From the NCBI GenBank assembly GCA_046329195.1, contig JAXLVB010000002.1:248001-312000 (forward strand): DNA of 64,000 nt. The letters are read 5' to 3'. A program made the translations under genes and the position numbers. The stretch is from JAXLVB01 sp046329195. GTDB taxonomy: Bacteria; Bacteroidota; Bacteroidia; Cytophagales; Spirosomataceae. Positions 25,325 to 33,392 of this stretch are shown here, one piece after another (positions within the stretch are counted from its first letter, which is position 1; every line of letters begins with the position of its first letter). Below the pieces are notes generated by a model. That model did no database searches. It was not told the origin of the DNA and saw only the letters and a program-made list of their open reading frames with translations.

Positions 25325-26554
25325 CTACCTTGATAGTTCATCCATCTTTTTCAAAATGGCTTGTTTATCGGCTTGAGTTTTGGCTAAAGCGTAGGCTGTC
25401 TGAAAGGATGAGAAAGCTTTTTGAACATTAGTATCTTTGTATAACTCACCAAGTAAGGTATAATAGTATTGATTAGTAGTGAGTTGTAATTGTTCGGCTT
25501 CCATAATAGCGACACCTTTGCCTCGTGCTTTAGATAGTGCAAAGGTACGGTTCAATGCTGCTATGGGCGAATATTCCACTTGTAGCAATCGGTTATAAAG
25601 CTGCAAAATCGTTTCCCATTTTTCAGAAGTATCAGCCTTTTGGGTGTGCCAATAAGCGATGTTGGCCTCTAGGTGATACTTGGTTAGGTGGTCACCTTGC
25701 GAAGCTTGACGAAGATAGTAAATTCCTTTAGCTATCAACTCGTTGTTCCAAAGTGATTCGTCTTGGTCTGGATACAATACCAGGTCTCCCTGTGAATTTT
25801 TTCGGGCTGGAAACCGAGACGCATGAAAACACATCAATGAGAATAAAGCGTTTACGGCTGGCAAGTTGGTTTGTTCGTTTTCGATGAGTAGGTACGTCAG
25901 CCGCATGGCTTCTATACACAAATCTTCACGTAAAACAACATCTTGACTTTCAGAGTAATAGCCTTCATTGAATAATAAATAAAGCGTAGTTAAAACGGTG
26001 CTAAGTCGTTGATGAATTTCGGTAGGAGAGGGGAGTTCAATCGGAAGCGCTTGGAGTCGCAACTTTTCTTTGGCTCTAAAAAGCCGTTTATTGATGGTGT
26101 CTTTGTTGGTCAGAAACGCAGTGGCAATCTCGTCAATGCCAAAACCGCATAGAATGCGCAAGGCCAAACTGATTTGGGCTTCAATCGGGATAGTTGGGTG
26201 ACAAACTGCAAACAACATTTGCAGCTGACTGTCGGTGATAGACTGCTCGGTGATTTCAATCTCCCAAGGCTGAGTAGGAGAGAGTTGAAGCTGGCGGGCA
26301 ATTTTTTCGTCAAACAAATGGGTACGTCTGAGGTAATTTTTAGCTTTATTTTTGGCTACCGTATAAAGCCAAGCGGTAGGGTTTTCAGGAATACCTTTAT
26401 AGGGCCACGACTCTGCTGCCAGCAGAAACGTCTCACTGGCAATGTCTTCGGCTACATCGAGGTGTTCAATTCCAAACCATTTACAGAGTGTGGCTGTGAT
26501 TTTTCGGAACTCGGTTCTGAACAAATGTGGAAGTAACGCTTCTTGCTGATTCAT
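25325..26554 (-). CDS. ECF sigma factor with C-terminal TPR-like extension (ECF42-like, DUF6596)
   Basis: The start is placed at 26554 (MNQQEALLPHLFRTEFRK) because the alternative ATG at 26575 lies in the loop of a hairpin. Residues about 1-75 form sigma region 2 (AEDIASETFLLAAESW, NPTAWLYTVAKNKAKNYLRR) and about 110-170 region 4 (LALRILCGFGIDEIATAFLTNKDTINKRLFRAKEKLR, given here in two helices of the HTH). A long helical extension of about 230 residues follows, with PALRxx-type repeats (SPIAALNRTFALSKARGKG, YYYTLLGELYKD). Sigma factors of this class (ECF42) lack a membrane anti-sigma factor and occur beside YCII/DGPF proteins, exactly as here. The C-terminal extension is thought to control activity. 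Confidence 0.9.
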   Translation of the reverse strand: MNQQEALLPHLFRTEFRKITATLCKWFGIEHLDVAEDIASETFLLAAESWPYKGIPENPTAWLYTVAKNKAKNYLRRTHLFDEKIARQLQLSPTQPWEIEITEQSITDSQLQMLFAVCHPTIPIEAQISLALRILCGFGIDEIATAFLTNKDTINKRLFRAKEKLRLQALPIELPSPTEIHQRLSTVLTTLYLLFNEGYYSESQDVVLREDLCIEAMRLTYLLIENEQTNLPAVNALFSLMCFHASRFPARKNSQGDLVLYPDQDESLWNNELIAKGIYYLRQASQGDHLTKYHLEANIAYWHTQKADTSEKWETILQLYNRLLQVEYSPIAALNRTFALSKARGKGVAIMEAEQLQLTTNQYYYTLLGELYKDTNVQKAFSSFQTAYALAKTQADKQAILKKMDELSR

Positions 26555-26564
26555 GATAAAAGAA

Positions 26565-26588
26565 AGCCTCCGCATGAGTACGGAGGCT
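26565..26588 (-). terminator. Hairpin between the YCII gene and the sigma-factor gene
   Basis: AGCCTCCG and CGGAGGCT pair across an 8-nt loop. On the minus strand the hairpin is followed by TTTCTTTT and then the ATG of the sigma gene 11 bp on. It looks like a weak or leaky terminator that would set a ratio between the YCII protein and the sigma factor. Confidence 0.55.
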
Positions 26589-26598
26589 ATACAAAACG

Positions 26599-26952
26599 TT
26601 AGTGTGTGCCGTCGCCTCGGGCAATTTTGCGTACTTCTACCGTATTGCCATCACCCATAAGCACAGGGCACCCTTTAGCAAATTCAACAGCTTCTTCTAC
26701 TGACTCCGCCTTGACGATAATATACCCTCCAATGCTTTCTTTGATGTCGCCAAAGGGACCATTGGTCACTACATTGTTGAAATGCACCACCTTAGCGTCG
26801 TCAAACAAAATGCCATTGCCTTCTACAAATTTGTTTTGGGCGGCAATGCCCCCAATCCAATCCATCGTTTGTTTCATCCAAGCCTGCATTTGCTCTGGCG
26901 AAACCAGCTTGCTACCGTCTTCGTGTCTGAAAATTAGAATGAATTCGTTCAT
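26599..26952 (-). CDS. YCII/DGPF-family protein, partner of the ECF42-like sigma factor
   Basis: This 117-aa alpha-beta protein has the YCII-related fold: FILIFRHEDGSKLVSPEQ, the NNVVTNGPFGDIKESIGGYI segment that corresponds to the DGPF motif (here NGPFGD), and ESVEEAVEFAKGCPVL. These proteins are the characteristic targets or partners of ECF42 sigma factors. The neighbouring gene downstream on the same strand is such a factor, 44 bp away across a hairpin. The biochemical activity of DGPF proteins is not established. Confidence 0.87.
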   Translation of the reverse strand: MNEFILIFRHEDGSKLVSPEQMQAWMKQTMDWIGGIAAQNKFVEGNGILFDDAKVVHFNNVVTNGPFGDIKESIGGYIIVKAESVEEAVEFAKGCPVLMGDGNTVEVRKIARGDGTH

Positions 26953-27053
26953 GATGTCTATCGTTTAAAGGTGAGTAAAAAGTAATTTCACCTCCATGAC
27001 ACATGAAATAACAGTGATTGGACAACAATAAAAAAATATTTTTTAAAAAAGAA

Positions 27054-27075
27054 ACCCCCGTCAAACAACGGGGGT
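27054..27075 (-). terminator. Terminator of ssrA
   Basis: ACCCCCGT and ACGGGGGT pair with a 6-nt loop; on the minus strand TTTCTTTTTT follows. It begins 4 bp after the tmRNA 3' end. Confidence 0.9.
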
Positions 27076-27078
27076 GTG

Positions 27079-27478
27079 TGGAGATGGAGGGATTCGAACC
27101 CTCGTCCAGAGCAAGGCAACCCAAGGCTTTCTACATGCTTAGTTGCTGTTAAATTGTCGAGAAATCGTTAGGTCAGCTACACACCTGAGGCGATTTCCGT
27201 AGGTTCTGGGTACGAGCGCTGCTCAAAACCATCGGCAACGTCGGTCCTGCGAAACGACACTCCGAAACTAATCCAGCAGAACGAAGAATTAGCAGAGTGT
27301 GGCGAGTAGCGGCATCATCCCGATGCGGGTACTCATAACGTAATTCTATTCAGAATTAGGCTGCCATTGCATAAGTAGGTTCGCCACTTATAGCTCGGAT
27401 GAATTGATTAAGGAAGGTTCACCCAACTCCCTGCATGCTTACACTCGGCAACTCAAGCTGTCAAAACCAGTCATCCCC
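27079..27478 (-). ncRNA. ssrA: Transfer-messenger RNA (tmRNA)
   Basis: The RNA starts GGGGATGACTGGTTTTGACAG (5' end at 27478) and ends GGTTCGAATCCCTCCATCTCC, giving the T-arm and an acceptor stem in which GGGGAUG pairs with CAUCUCC. This is the tRNA-like domain typical of tmRNA. A tag reading frame at 27356-27385 encodes GEPTYAMAA followed by TAA, which with the tRNA-borne alanine gives the tag AGEPTYAMAA, of the GExxYAMAA type seen in Bacteroidota. CCA is not encoded; the genome continues ACAC after the acceptor stem. At about 400 nt the length is normal. It rescues stalled ribosomes with SmpB, which is not in this window. Confidence 0.95.
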
Positions 27479-27629
27479 GTGATGTAGCCGAAAACTCGTT
27501 CAGCATAGTTCAAACCTGACTCCCGCCGCTTTAGTTCCACAAATGGATAGAAATTTTTGAGAGCCATCACGTATAATGGATTTCAAATTCATAATTGGCT
27601 GAAAAATAAAGAGAAATAAACTGTCCTTT

Positions 27630-28091
27630 TTACGAAATAGAGAAGGGTTTTGCCTGTGAGTGGACTGAAAGTTTTGGGTTGTGGAGGGGCTTTTCGGTAG
27701 CCGAAATCATACAGGCCAAGGCCACCAATGCCAAGTTTTTGACGATGTATTGGCCCGTGAGGGTGAGTACAAACGTGTGTGTCCAAGTGTCAGCTTTCAA
27801 AAACAACAAGGGTAGAAATGTAGTAAACATTTGCAACATAAAGGCCACAAAAGCGAGCTTAGTGAGCTTTGGAAACAGCCACAGCAACCCAATAATGCAC
27901 TCAAAAATGCCTAGTAATACCACAAATTGATCTGATGGAATCAAGGAGGCCAGCGTGACCTCGTGAAGATGCTTGACCAGCCCCTCGGCAGGCGAAAGGG
28001 CTATTACTTTCAAAAAACCAAACCAAAAGAAAATGATGAAAAGCGATACCCGCCCCATCCAGCGTAATTTAGCCGATAGTTGCATAGCCAT
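27630..28091 (-). CDS. DoxX-like/YkgB-like four-helix membrane protein
   Basis: The 153-aa protein has four hydrophobic helices: VSLFIIFFWFGFLKVIAL, FVVLLGIFECIIGLLWLF, LAFVAFMLQMFTTFLPLLFL and IVKNLALVALACMI. The first-helix WFGFLKV motif and the E in LLGIFECIIGLLW are typical of the DoxX-like superfamily (DoxX, DUF417/YkgB). A second in-frame ATG two codons in is possible. The function is uncertain; related proteins are linked to redox or thiol stress. It is a separate gene from the DoxX fusion at 10.8 kb. The 151 bp between it and ssrA contain no gene. Confidence 0.78.
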   Translation of the reverse strand: MAMQLSAKLRWMGRVSLFIIFFWFGFLKVIALSPAEGLVKHLHEVTLASLIPSDQFVVLLGIFECIIGLLWLFPKLTKLAFVAFMLQMFTTFLPLLFLKADTWTHTFVLTLTGQYIVKNLALVALACMISATEKPLHNPKLSVHSQAKPFSIS

Positions 28092-28170
28092 ATAGGTTTA
28101 GAAACGCTGCGAAGGTAGGCAGTTGGTTCTGCTAAAAAAATGACGAATGTCATCAAGTAAACATACATAC

Positions 28171-28563
28171 TCAAAACCCCAGCTCGCTCAGTTCATCTTT
28201 GCGAACAATGAGCAGAATGGCCGATTGAGGGATAATCACGTATTTTTCTCCGTCAATTTCGACGTCAAAGCCATTTCGGCGCAAAAAAAGCACTTGGTCT
28301 TCTTCTTTTACCTGCAAAGGCACGTACTTAACTGCCTCTTTTTTCTCTTTCCAAGGCTCTTCGTCATCTTGGATGGCAGGAATCGGGAAGCCTGGGCCCG
28401 CTTTAATGACTATCCCATTTTGAATGTCTTCTTTTTCGGCGACGGTTGGAGGCAAATACAAACCTGAACGTGTCTGTTGAGCATCATCACTTGGCCGAAC
28501 CAAGACCTTATCGCCCAACATGATTACTTTTCGGAGGGTGTTTATACCTTCAATGCTACTCAT
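28171..28563 (-). CDS. Divergent GroES-like (Cpn10) protein with an insertion
   Basis: The 130-aa protein follows the Cpn10 fold: MLGDKVLVRPSDD, the mobile-loop equivalent QQTRSGLYLPPT, NGIVIKAGPG, then EEDQVLFLRRNGFDVEIDGEKYVIIPQSAILLIV at the end (the roof and C-terminal strands). It is longer than the usual 95 aa because of about 25 extra charged residues after the GPG turn (PIPAIQDDEEPWKEKKEAVK) and about 13 at the N-terminus. There is no groEL beside it, so it is a paralogue rather than the housekeeping GroES. The mobile loop keeps hydrophobic residues that could bind GroEL. Confidence 0.8.
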   Translation of the reverse strand: MSSIEGINTLRKVIMLGDKVLVRPSDDAQQTRSGLYLPPTVAEKEDIQNGIVIKAGPGFPIPAIQDDEEPWKEKKEAVKYVPLQVKEEDQVLFLRRNGFDVEIDGEKYVIIPQSAILLIVRKDELSELGF

Positions 28564-28681
28564 AATTGAATCACGGTTTAGGTGGATTATCGCTCGAAAA
28601 AACGGTTTTGTTGCTGGTTTTGTTCCTTCTTTGGCCGAAATATCAAAGACTCAGTGGTCAACTATTTTGAAAATCAGCGAC

Positions 28682-29191
28682 TTATAGTAGGGAGCCTCGC
28701 TTGCCGATTTCGATTACTTCGACGTCGAATACTCGTTTTCCATCAATTTTGAGGCGAAGTGCCGTTTGAATTTTATGAAATCCTTCTTTACCAGCAGCCC
28801 CCGGATTGATAAATAGCATGTTATTCAGGGTGGCATCTCGCTCTACTCGCAAGATATGGGAGTGACCGCAGACAAATATATCAGGAATTTTTTCGGCAAA
28901 AAGTTGCTTGGCGTCGGGTTTATAGCGCCCGGGCGTTCCGGCGATGTGGGTCATGCCTACGTGGAGTTGCTCACATTCAAAATGGAGAATTTTGGGATAA
29001 ACGATACGAATATCTTGTCCGTCGATGTTGCCATAAACGCCACGAACGGGCTTTTGGTGTGTAAGTATAGACGATACCGTTATGGTCCCCCAGTCGCCAG
29101 CGTGCCAGATTTGGTCGCACCAGTCAATGTGGGGTTGCAGGCGGGCATCAAGGTGGTGGTGGGTGTCTGAAATGATTAAGATGTGTTGCAT
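28682..29191 (-). CDS. YfcE/MJ0936-type metallophosphoesterase
   Basis: The start at 29191 (MQHILIISDTHHH) places the metal-binding motif at the N-terminus as in the family; an ATG four codons upstream is possible. Motifs in order are ISDTHHHLD, HAGDWGT, GVYGNIDGQ, HIAGTPG and FVCGHSHILR, followed by NPGAAGKEGF. These are the dimetal ligands of small calcineurin-like phosphodiesterases (YfcE, MJ0936). Members hydrolyse artificial and some cyclic phosphodiesters; the natural substrate is unclear. It is 169 aa long and cytoplasmic. The upstream neighbour on the opposite strand is unrelated. Confidence 0.9.
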   Translation of the reverse strand: MQHILIISDTHHHLDARLQPHIDWCDQIWHAGDWGTITVSSILTHQKPVRGVYGNIDGQDIRIVYPKILHFECEQLHVGMTHIAGTPGRYKPDAKQLFAEKIPDIFVCGHSHILRVERDATLNNMLFINPGAAGKEGFHKIQTALRLKIDGKRVFDVEVIEIGKRGSLL

Positions 29192-29362
29192 AGTGCGTTT
29201 CAAAAAGACAAGATACTGACGGGTTTTGCGATGGATTTTGAAAATTATTTTCAGAGCAAAACCCTGTTTTTCAAAGGTTTGATGCTAGTTATTGCATAAG
29301 AAAAAACCTTCAATTTGAACAATATTTCATTTAATCCGTTGTAGTTAATAAGGCATAGTTTC

Positions 29363-30004
29363 ATGAAAATTACCCCGTTTGAATTAGAATTATACGAAAA
29401 ACTCAGTTCATTTTTTACTGAGTCAGGCTTTGTGTTGTTGGCTGAAAAAAAACAGTTCCGAAAAGTAACGAATTTAGGGTTTCAGAACGTCATTTTTTCC
29501 CTTTCTGATTATGGTAACGAAGTGTGGCTGGAGGTTAATTTCGGATTGCGGCATCACGAAATCGAGAAGATAGCGCAGCAATTTTTGGGAAATGCCGAAG
29601 AATACCGAGCTGATGCCAATACCTTGGTGATTTCGATTGGGAAGTTCAATAATGCGAAGTATTTTCGGTACAAAATGCAGACTTCCAGTGATTTAGAAGA
29701 CGCCTGCGAAGAAATAAAGCGATTCTTAGCACACCAAGGCTTCCCTTTTTTGGAGGCTCATCAGCCCCTCAGCGAGCTAAATCGGCTGTTTAATACCAAG
29801 CCGTATTCGCCGTGCAAATATCTTTACAACCAAGTACACCGTTGTTTCAAAGGTATTGTGGCGGCTCGCTTGTTGAGTAGTGATGATTTCATCGACCTAT
29901 CGGATCAGTATCGTCACCAATTAGTTCGAATCGGTGCTTCGGGCGAGGATTTGCTCAATTTTGAAAAGATGCTCAGTTTCTTGCTTTATCAGTCTGTGAA
30001 TTAA
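29363..30004 (+). CDS. Conserved hypothetical protein
   Basis: I do not assign this 213-aa cytoplasmic protein to a named family. The first 120 residues alternate helices and strands (FELELYEKLSSFF, LLAEKKQFRKVTNLGFQNVIFSLSDYG read in two strands, EVWLEVNFGLRHHEIEKI) in a way reminiscent of DUF4304-type domains that measure a ligand in a beta-sheet. The C-terminal 90 residues are helical (SELNRLFNT, LSDQYRHQLVRIG, LNFEKMLSFLLY). No catalytic motif, signal peptide or membrane segment is visible. It ends 10 bp before the convergent FAD oxidoreductase gene. Confidence 0.62.
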   Translation: MKITPFELELYEKLSSFFTESGFVLLAEKKQFRKVTNLGFQNVIFSLSDYGNEVWLEVNFGLRHHEIEKIAQQFLGNAEEYRADANTLVISIGKFNNAKYFRYKMQTSSDLEDACEEIKRFLAHQGFPFLEAHQPLSELNRLFNTKPYSPCKYLYNQVHRCFKGIVAARLLSSDDFIDLSDQYRHQLVRIGASGEDLLNFEKMLSFLLYQSVN

Positions 30005-30014
30005 GCAATAGAGT

Positions 30015-31163
30015 TTATCCCCAAATCTGCTGGATGCTCTTTTCGGCGTAGCCAGCGCTGGAGGTCATGCCTTTACCGCCAATGGCCGTGCGGATATGGA
30101 TGCGGTCGTCGAGGTCAATTTCGACGATGTCTTTGTCAGGGTGTTGTGGGTAAAAACCTGCCCAAGCGGTTGCCAAGCGGCGTACATCAAAATTCACGAT
30201 TCGTTCGGCTTCTTGCAGCATCAGCTCGTTGATGTGTTGGCTCAACTCAAACCCAAGGTCATCAGTATGGTTGACATCGGCGTACTCGTGTGAGTCCCCA
30301 ATGATAAACGACCCATCAGTAGCTTTTTTAAAAAGCAGGTGAATGCCCCAGTGTTTAAGTTCTTGATAATGAGTAGGTGTGGCTATTTTACTAAACGACG
30401 GACAAGCCTCAAACGATTCGTAACGGCGGATGGTTAGTCCGGTGAGAATATTGCCTTCTAACGGGATGTGAGGCATCGGTACGGTTCTGAGCATTTGGAG
30501 CTTGCTCACCACAATACCACTTTGGCGAAAAAGGTCAGCAAAGAGCAATTTGAACTCGCCACCGTTGCAGACAATCACTTTTTCGGCAACCAACACCTCT
30601 CGTTGGGCGGTAGTGACTTCGACATGGCTGCCCACCACCTCACATGCAATGACTGCCGTATGCGGGCGGTACGTGAAGTTCGGGAATTTGCCCAGCATGT
30701 ATTCGTGAATTCGATAAATCAACCGCTCAGGTTCGGCGCTCATGTCGTTAGGGAAAAAGAGCGCTTCTCGGCAATAGTCAGCACGTAGGGCAGGGTATTT
30801 TGATAACGTTTGGGCTTGTGAAAGTAGCTGAGCCTCATAGCCTTGTGTGTCCATGAGGGCTTGTAGCTCGTGGAGTAGGAGTCGCTCGTCGGGGTCAGAG
30901 GCCACATAAACAGAACCATTTTGGCGGACACTAATATCAAATTCTTGCTGAATACTTTTGTATATCTCGGTGGAGCGTTGGCCGTAACGCAGCCACTGTT
31001 CGGTCATACCTGAGGGGACAATCTGTCCAAAATTTCGGACGGTGGCACTGACGGGATACTGGTCTTTTTCGGTCAAAATGACTTTTTTGCCCATCAGCGC
31101 AGCATGATACGCATGAAAAGTTCCTAAAATACCTCCTCCTACTACTACAAGATCAACATTCAT
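30015..31163 (-). CDS. FAD-dependent oxidoreductase of phosphonate clusters (TIGR03364/HpnW-like)
   Basis: The 382-aa DAO-fold flavoprotein has the dinucleotide-binding motif VVVGGGILGTFHAYHAALMG at its N-terminus, then a D-amino-acid-oxidase-like substrate domain (VRNFGQIVPSGMTEQWLRYG, SFIIGDSHEY) and a C-terminal flavin contact, IRTAIGGKGMTSSAGYA. This matches the family of FAD oxidoreductases found with phosphonatase genes. Related enzymes oxidise 2-aminoethylphosphonate or its N-methylated form to phosphonoacetaldehyde. The next gene upstream on the same strand (66 bp away) is a PhnX-like hydrolase, which would use that product. The substrate here is inference. Confidence 0.82.
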   Translation of the reverse strand: MNVDLVVVGGGILGTFHAYHAALMGKKVILTEKDQYPVSATVRNFGQIVPSGMTEQWLRYGQRSTEIYKSIQQEFDISVRQNGSVYVASDPDERLLLHELQALMDTQGYEAQLLSQAQTLSKYPALRADYCREALFFPNDMSAEPERLIYRIHEYMLGKFPNFTYRPHTAVIACEVVGSHVEVTTAQREVLVAEKVIVCNGGEFKLLFADLFRQSGIVVSKLQMLRTVPMPHIPLEGNILTGLTIRRYESFEACPSFSKIATPTHYQELKHWGIHLLFKKATDGSFIIGDSHEYADVNHTDDLGFELSQHINELMLQEAERIVNFDVRRLATAWAGFYPQHPDKDIVEIDLDDRIHIRTAIGGKGMTSSAGYAEKSIQQIWG

Positions 31164-31229
31164 CGGGGATTGTGGATTGACGATTTTGGATTACTCCCTT
31201 AGTGGAATCAAAGGGAGTGTGAGTTCACA

Positions 31230-31946
31230 TTAATCAATAAAATCACGAATGGCGGCGATGTTCGGCAAGAGGCCGTCGTTTCGGTAAATAGCCAACTGTT
31301 GTTTGGTATGCGTGCCATTAATTACCCCTAACGAATACTTTACCCGTGCCCTTATTCCCGACTTGAGGTCCGACGGCGTATCGCCGATGTTGATGACTTG
31401 CAAAGGGTCTGAGACATTGAGCAAACGCATGGCTCGCTGAATCAGGTAAGGCTCTGGTCTGCCCATCGGCACTTCATCGGAGGCGATGGATACATCAATG
31501 ATGCTTTGTCCAGAGGTGTTAAGATAGTTAGCATCCAAGCCGTTTAGCCAGCCTAATTTATCTAAAATCAAATTGGTCACTTTACGATAAAACCCCGTTG
31601 TAAGGGCAATTTTGATGTTTTTTTCTCGCAACCATGCCAATGTTTCTAAGCATCCTTCAGTAGGCAACACGGGGTTTAGCCGATAGTGTTCTTCTAAAAT
31701 TAATCGGAATGTATCGTAAGAAAGGGCTACATTTTCAGTGTATTCTGGATGCTCTTCGCCAATTTGTTCGCTCCAAAGCAGCTGGAATACTTTGTTTTTG
31801 GCATATCCTTGTAAGGCTAAAATCCGCTCGTCCGATACGACCAAGCCCGTGTCTCGGCAGGCTTGAGCAAAGCATTTTTCAACTTCGTGATGGTCCTGAA
31901 CGGTGGTTCCGGCCATATCAAAAACAACTAACTGGATGGCTGCCAT
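31230..31946 (-). CDS. PhnX-like phosphonatase (HAD superfamily)
   Basis: The start at 31946 (MAAIQLVVFDMAGTT) begins right at the HAD fold. DMAGTT supplies the nucleophilic Asp; in phosphonatases an alanine replaces the usual acid-base Asp, and that is the case here. The cap contains QGYAKNKVFQLLW, whose lysine (residue 50 from this start) aligns with the Schiff-base lysine of PhnX. ALTTGFYRKV and GRPEPYLIQRAM with NIGDTPSDLKSGIRA complete the HAD motifs. It would split phosphonoacetaldehyde, or a related aldehyde, into an aldehyde and phosphate. It is transcribed ahead of the FAD oxidoreductase and divergent from a DUF5690 transporter. Confidence 0.85.
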   Translation of the reverse strand: MAAIQLVVFDMAGTTVQDHHEVEKCFAQACRDTGLVVSDERILALQGYAKNKVFQLLWSEQIGEEHPEYTENVALSYDTFRLILEEHYRLNPVLPTEGCLETLAWLREKNIKIALTTGFYRKVTNLILDKLGWLNGLDANYLNTSGQSIIDVSIASDEVPMGRPEPYLIQRAMRLLNVSDPLQVINIGDTPSDLKSGIRARVKYSLGVINGTHTKQQLAIYRNDGLLPNIAAIRDFID

Positions 31947-32120
31947 GAAGCGCAAAATTGGTTGGTTAAAGAAATGACGTAGCAGTTAACGCCGTACAAA
32001 TATTTAAAAAAATGGGTGAACAATCGTGAAAAGAATGTTAAATCTTTACGACACTAACTTCATGGTTTGGTCAAACAGCTAATCCGAAATTTGCCTATCT
32101 TGCGCAAAACCTTCATCCAC

Positions 32121-33392
32121 ATGCGCCTCAAAGAACTTTTAGCCAAGCAGTCCTCTGTTTTTTTGTCTTTTTACCTTACGCTGACGGCGTTTACCACGTA
32201 TTTCTGTGTGTATGCCTTGCGCAAACCCTTTACGGCAGGAACCTTTGAAGGCATGACGTTGTGGGGAATTGACTACAAAATTGTGCTCGTGATTGCGCAT
32301 GTGCTGGGCTATGCTAGTTCTAAAGGCTTGGGTATCAAGGTGATTTCAGAAGTAAAGCCCGAACGAAGAGCAGGGATGATTCTGTTTTTTGTAGGTGTTG
32401 CGTTGTTGGCGTTGTTAGGTTTTGCCTTAGTGCCAGCTCCTTACAATTGGATTTTTATGTATTTCAACGGCCTTCCGTTGGGGATGATTTATGGCTTGGT
32501 GTTTGGGTATTTAGAAGGCCGTCGTGTTACCGAAATATTGGGGGCGGGGCTGTGTATTAGCTTTATTGTGTCGTCGGGTGTAGTGAAGTCGGTGGGGCGA
32601 TGGCTCATTGTGGACATCGGTTTGAGCGACTATTGGATGCCTTTTTGGGCAGGTGTTTTGTTTTTGCCGTTGCTAGTTTTGGCAGTGTGGGGTCTTAACT
32701 TGGCGCCTCCTCCCAATGCCGAAGACGAACAACTCCGTACTGAACGAGTGCCGATGAACGCCACTGAGCGACGTGCCTTCTTCGGTTTACTGGCTCCAGG
32801 GCTTTTGATGCTCATTGCAGTCTATATTTTTGTGACTATTTTGAGGGACGTTCGAGACAACTTTGCGGTAGAGATTTTTAAAGAAGCAGGCGTCACAGAC
32901 ATCAGTGTATTCACGCTGACGGAGACGCTAGTTGGCTTGGGAATTACCGTGTTAGCAGGCTTTTTGTTTGTGATAAAAGATAACAAGGTGGCCTATTGGG
33001 TCAATTTGCTTTTTGTGGGGGCGGGTATGCTGCTGGTAACCTGTGCCACTTGGCTGTTTGAGTCGGGGCAGCTGGGTGCTATTCCGTGGATGACTTGGGT
33101 AGGCTTGGGAATTTACATGGCCTATGTGCCCTACAATTGCACTCTTTTTGAACGCCTCATCGCCGTGATGCGCCGCAAAAGTAATGTGGGCTTTTTGCTT
33201 TACATGGCCGATTTTGCAGGGTATTTGGGGAGTGTGGCTATTATCTTGGTCAAGAATTTTGGTAGTGGAGGCATCTCATGGCTACATTTTTATGTAAAAT
33301 TCGCCTACTTGATGCCTCTGTTTTCGGTGCTGATATTGGGTGTGGCTGCTCTCTATTTTCGGCGAAAGTTCAAGATCGAAGCTACTTATTAG
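32121..33392 (+). CDS. DUF5690 family membrane transporter-like protein
   Basis: I use the ATG at 32121 (MRLKELLAKQSSVFLSFYL); a TTG 18 codons earlier is unlikely. The roughly 423-aa product has about 12 hydrophobic helices in an MFS-like arrangement, with TTYFCVYALRKPFTAG at the first helix, a glycine-rich second segment, and VYIFVTILRDVRDNFAVEIF at the start of the second half. DUF5690 proteins are mostly known from Bacteroidota. The gene is divergent from the PhnX-like/FAD oxidoreductase pair, so it may import the phosphonate. That role is inference from position alone. Its last four bases overlap the convergent gene at 33389. Confidence 0.8.
   Translation: MRLKELLAKQSSVFLSFYLTLTAFTTYFCVYALRKPFTAGTFEGMTLWGIDYKIVLVIAHVLGYASSKGLGIKVISEVKPERRAGMILFFVGVALLALLGFALVPAPYNWIFMYFNGLPLGMIYGLVFGYLEGRRVTEILGAGLCISFIVSSGVVKSVGRWLIVDIGLSDYWMPFWAGVLFLPLLVLAVWGLNLAPPPNAEDEQLRTERVPMNATERRAFFGLLAPGLLMLIAVYIFVTILRDVRDNFAVEIFKEAGVTDISVFTLTETLVGLGITVLAGFLFVIKDNKVAYWVNLLFVGAGMLLVTCATWLFESGQLGAIPWMTWVGLGIYMAYVPYNCTLFERLIAVMRRKSNVGFLLYMADFAGYLGSVAIILVKNFGSGGISWLHFYVKFAYLMPLFSVLILGVAALYFRRKFKIEATY

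Noticed and set aside
26912..27124. 70-codon minus-strand frame spanning the end of ssrA
   Set aside because: It begins inside the tRNA-like domain of tmRNA and crosses its terminator.
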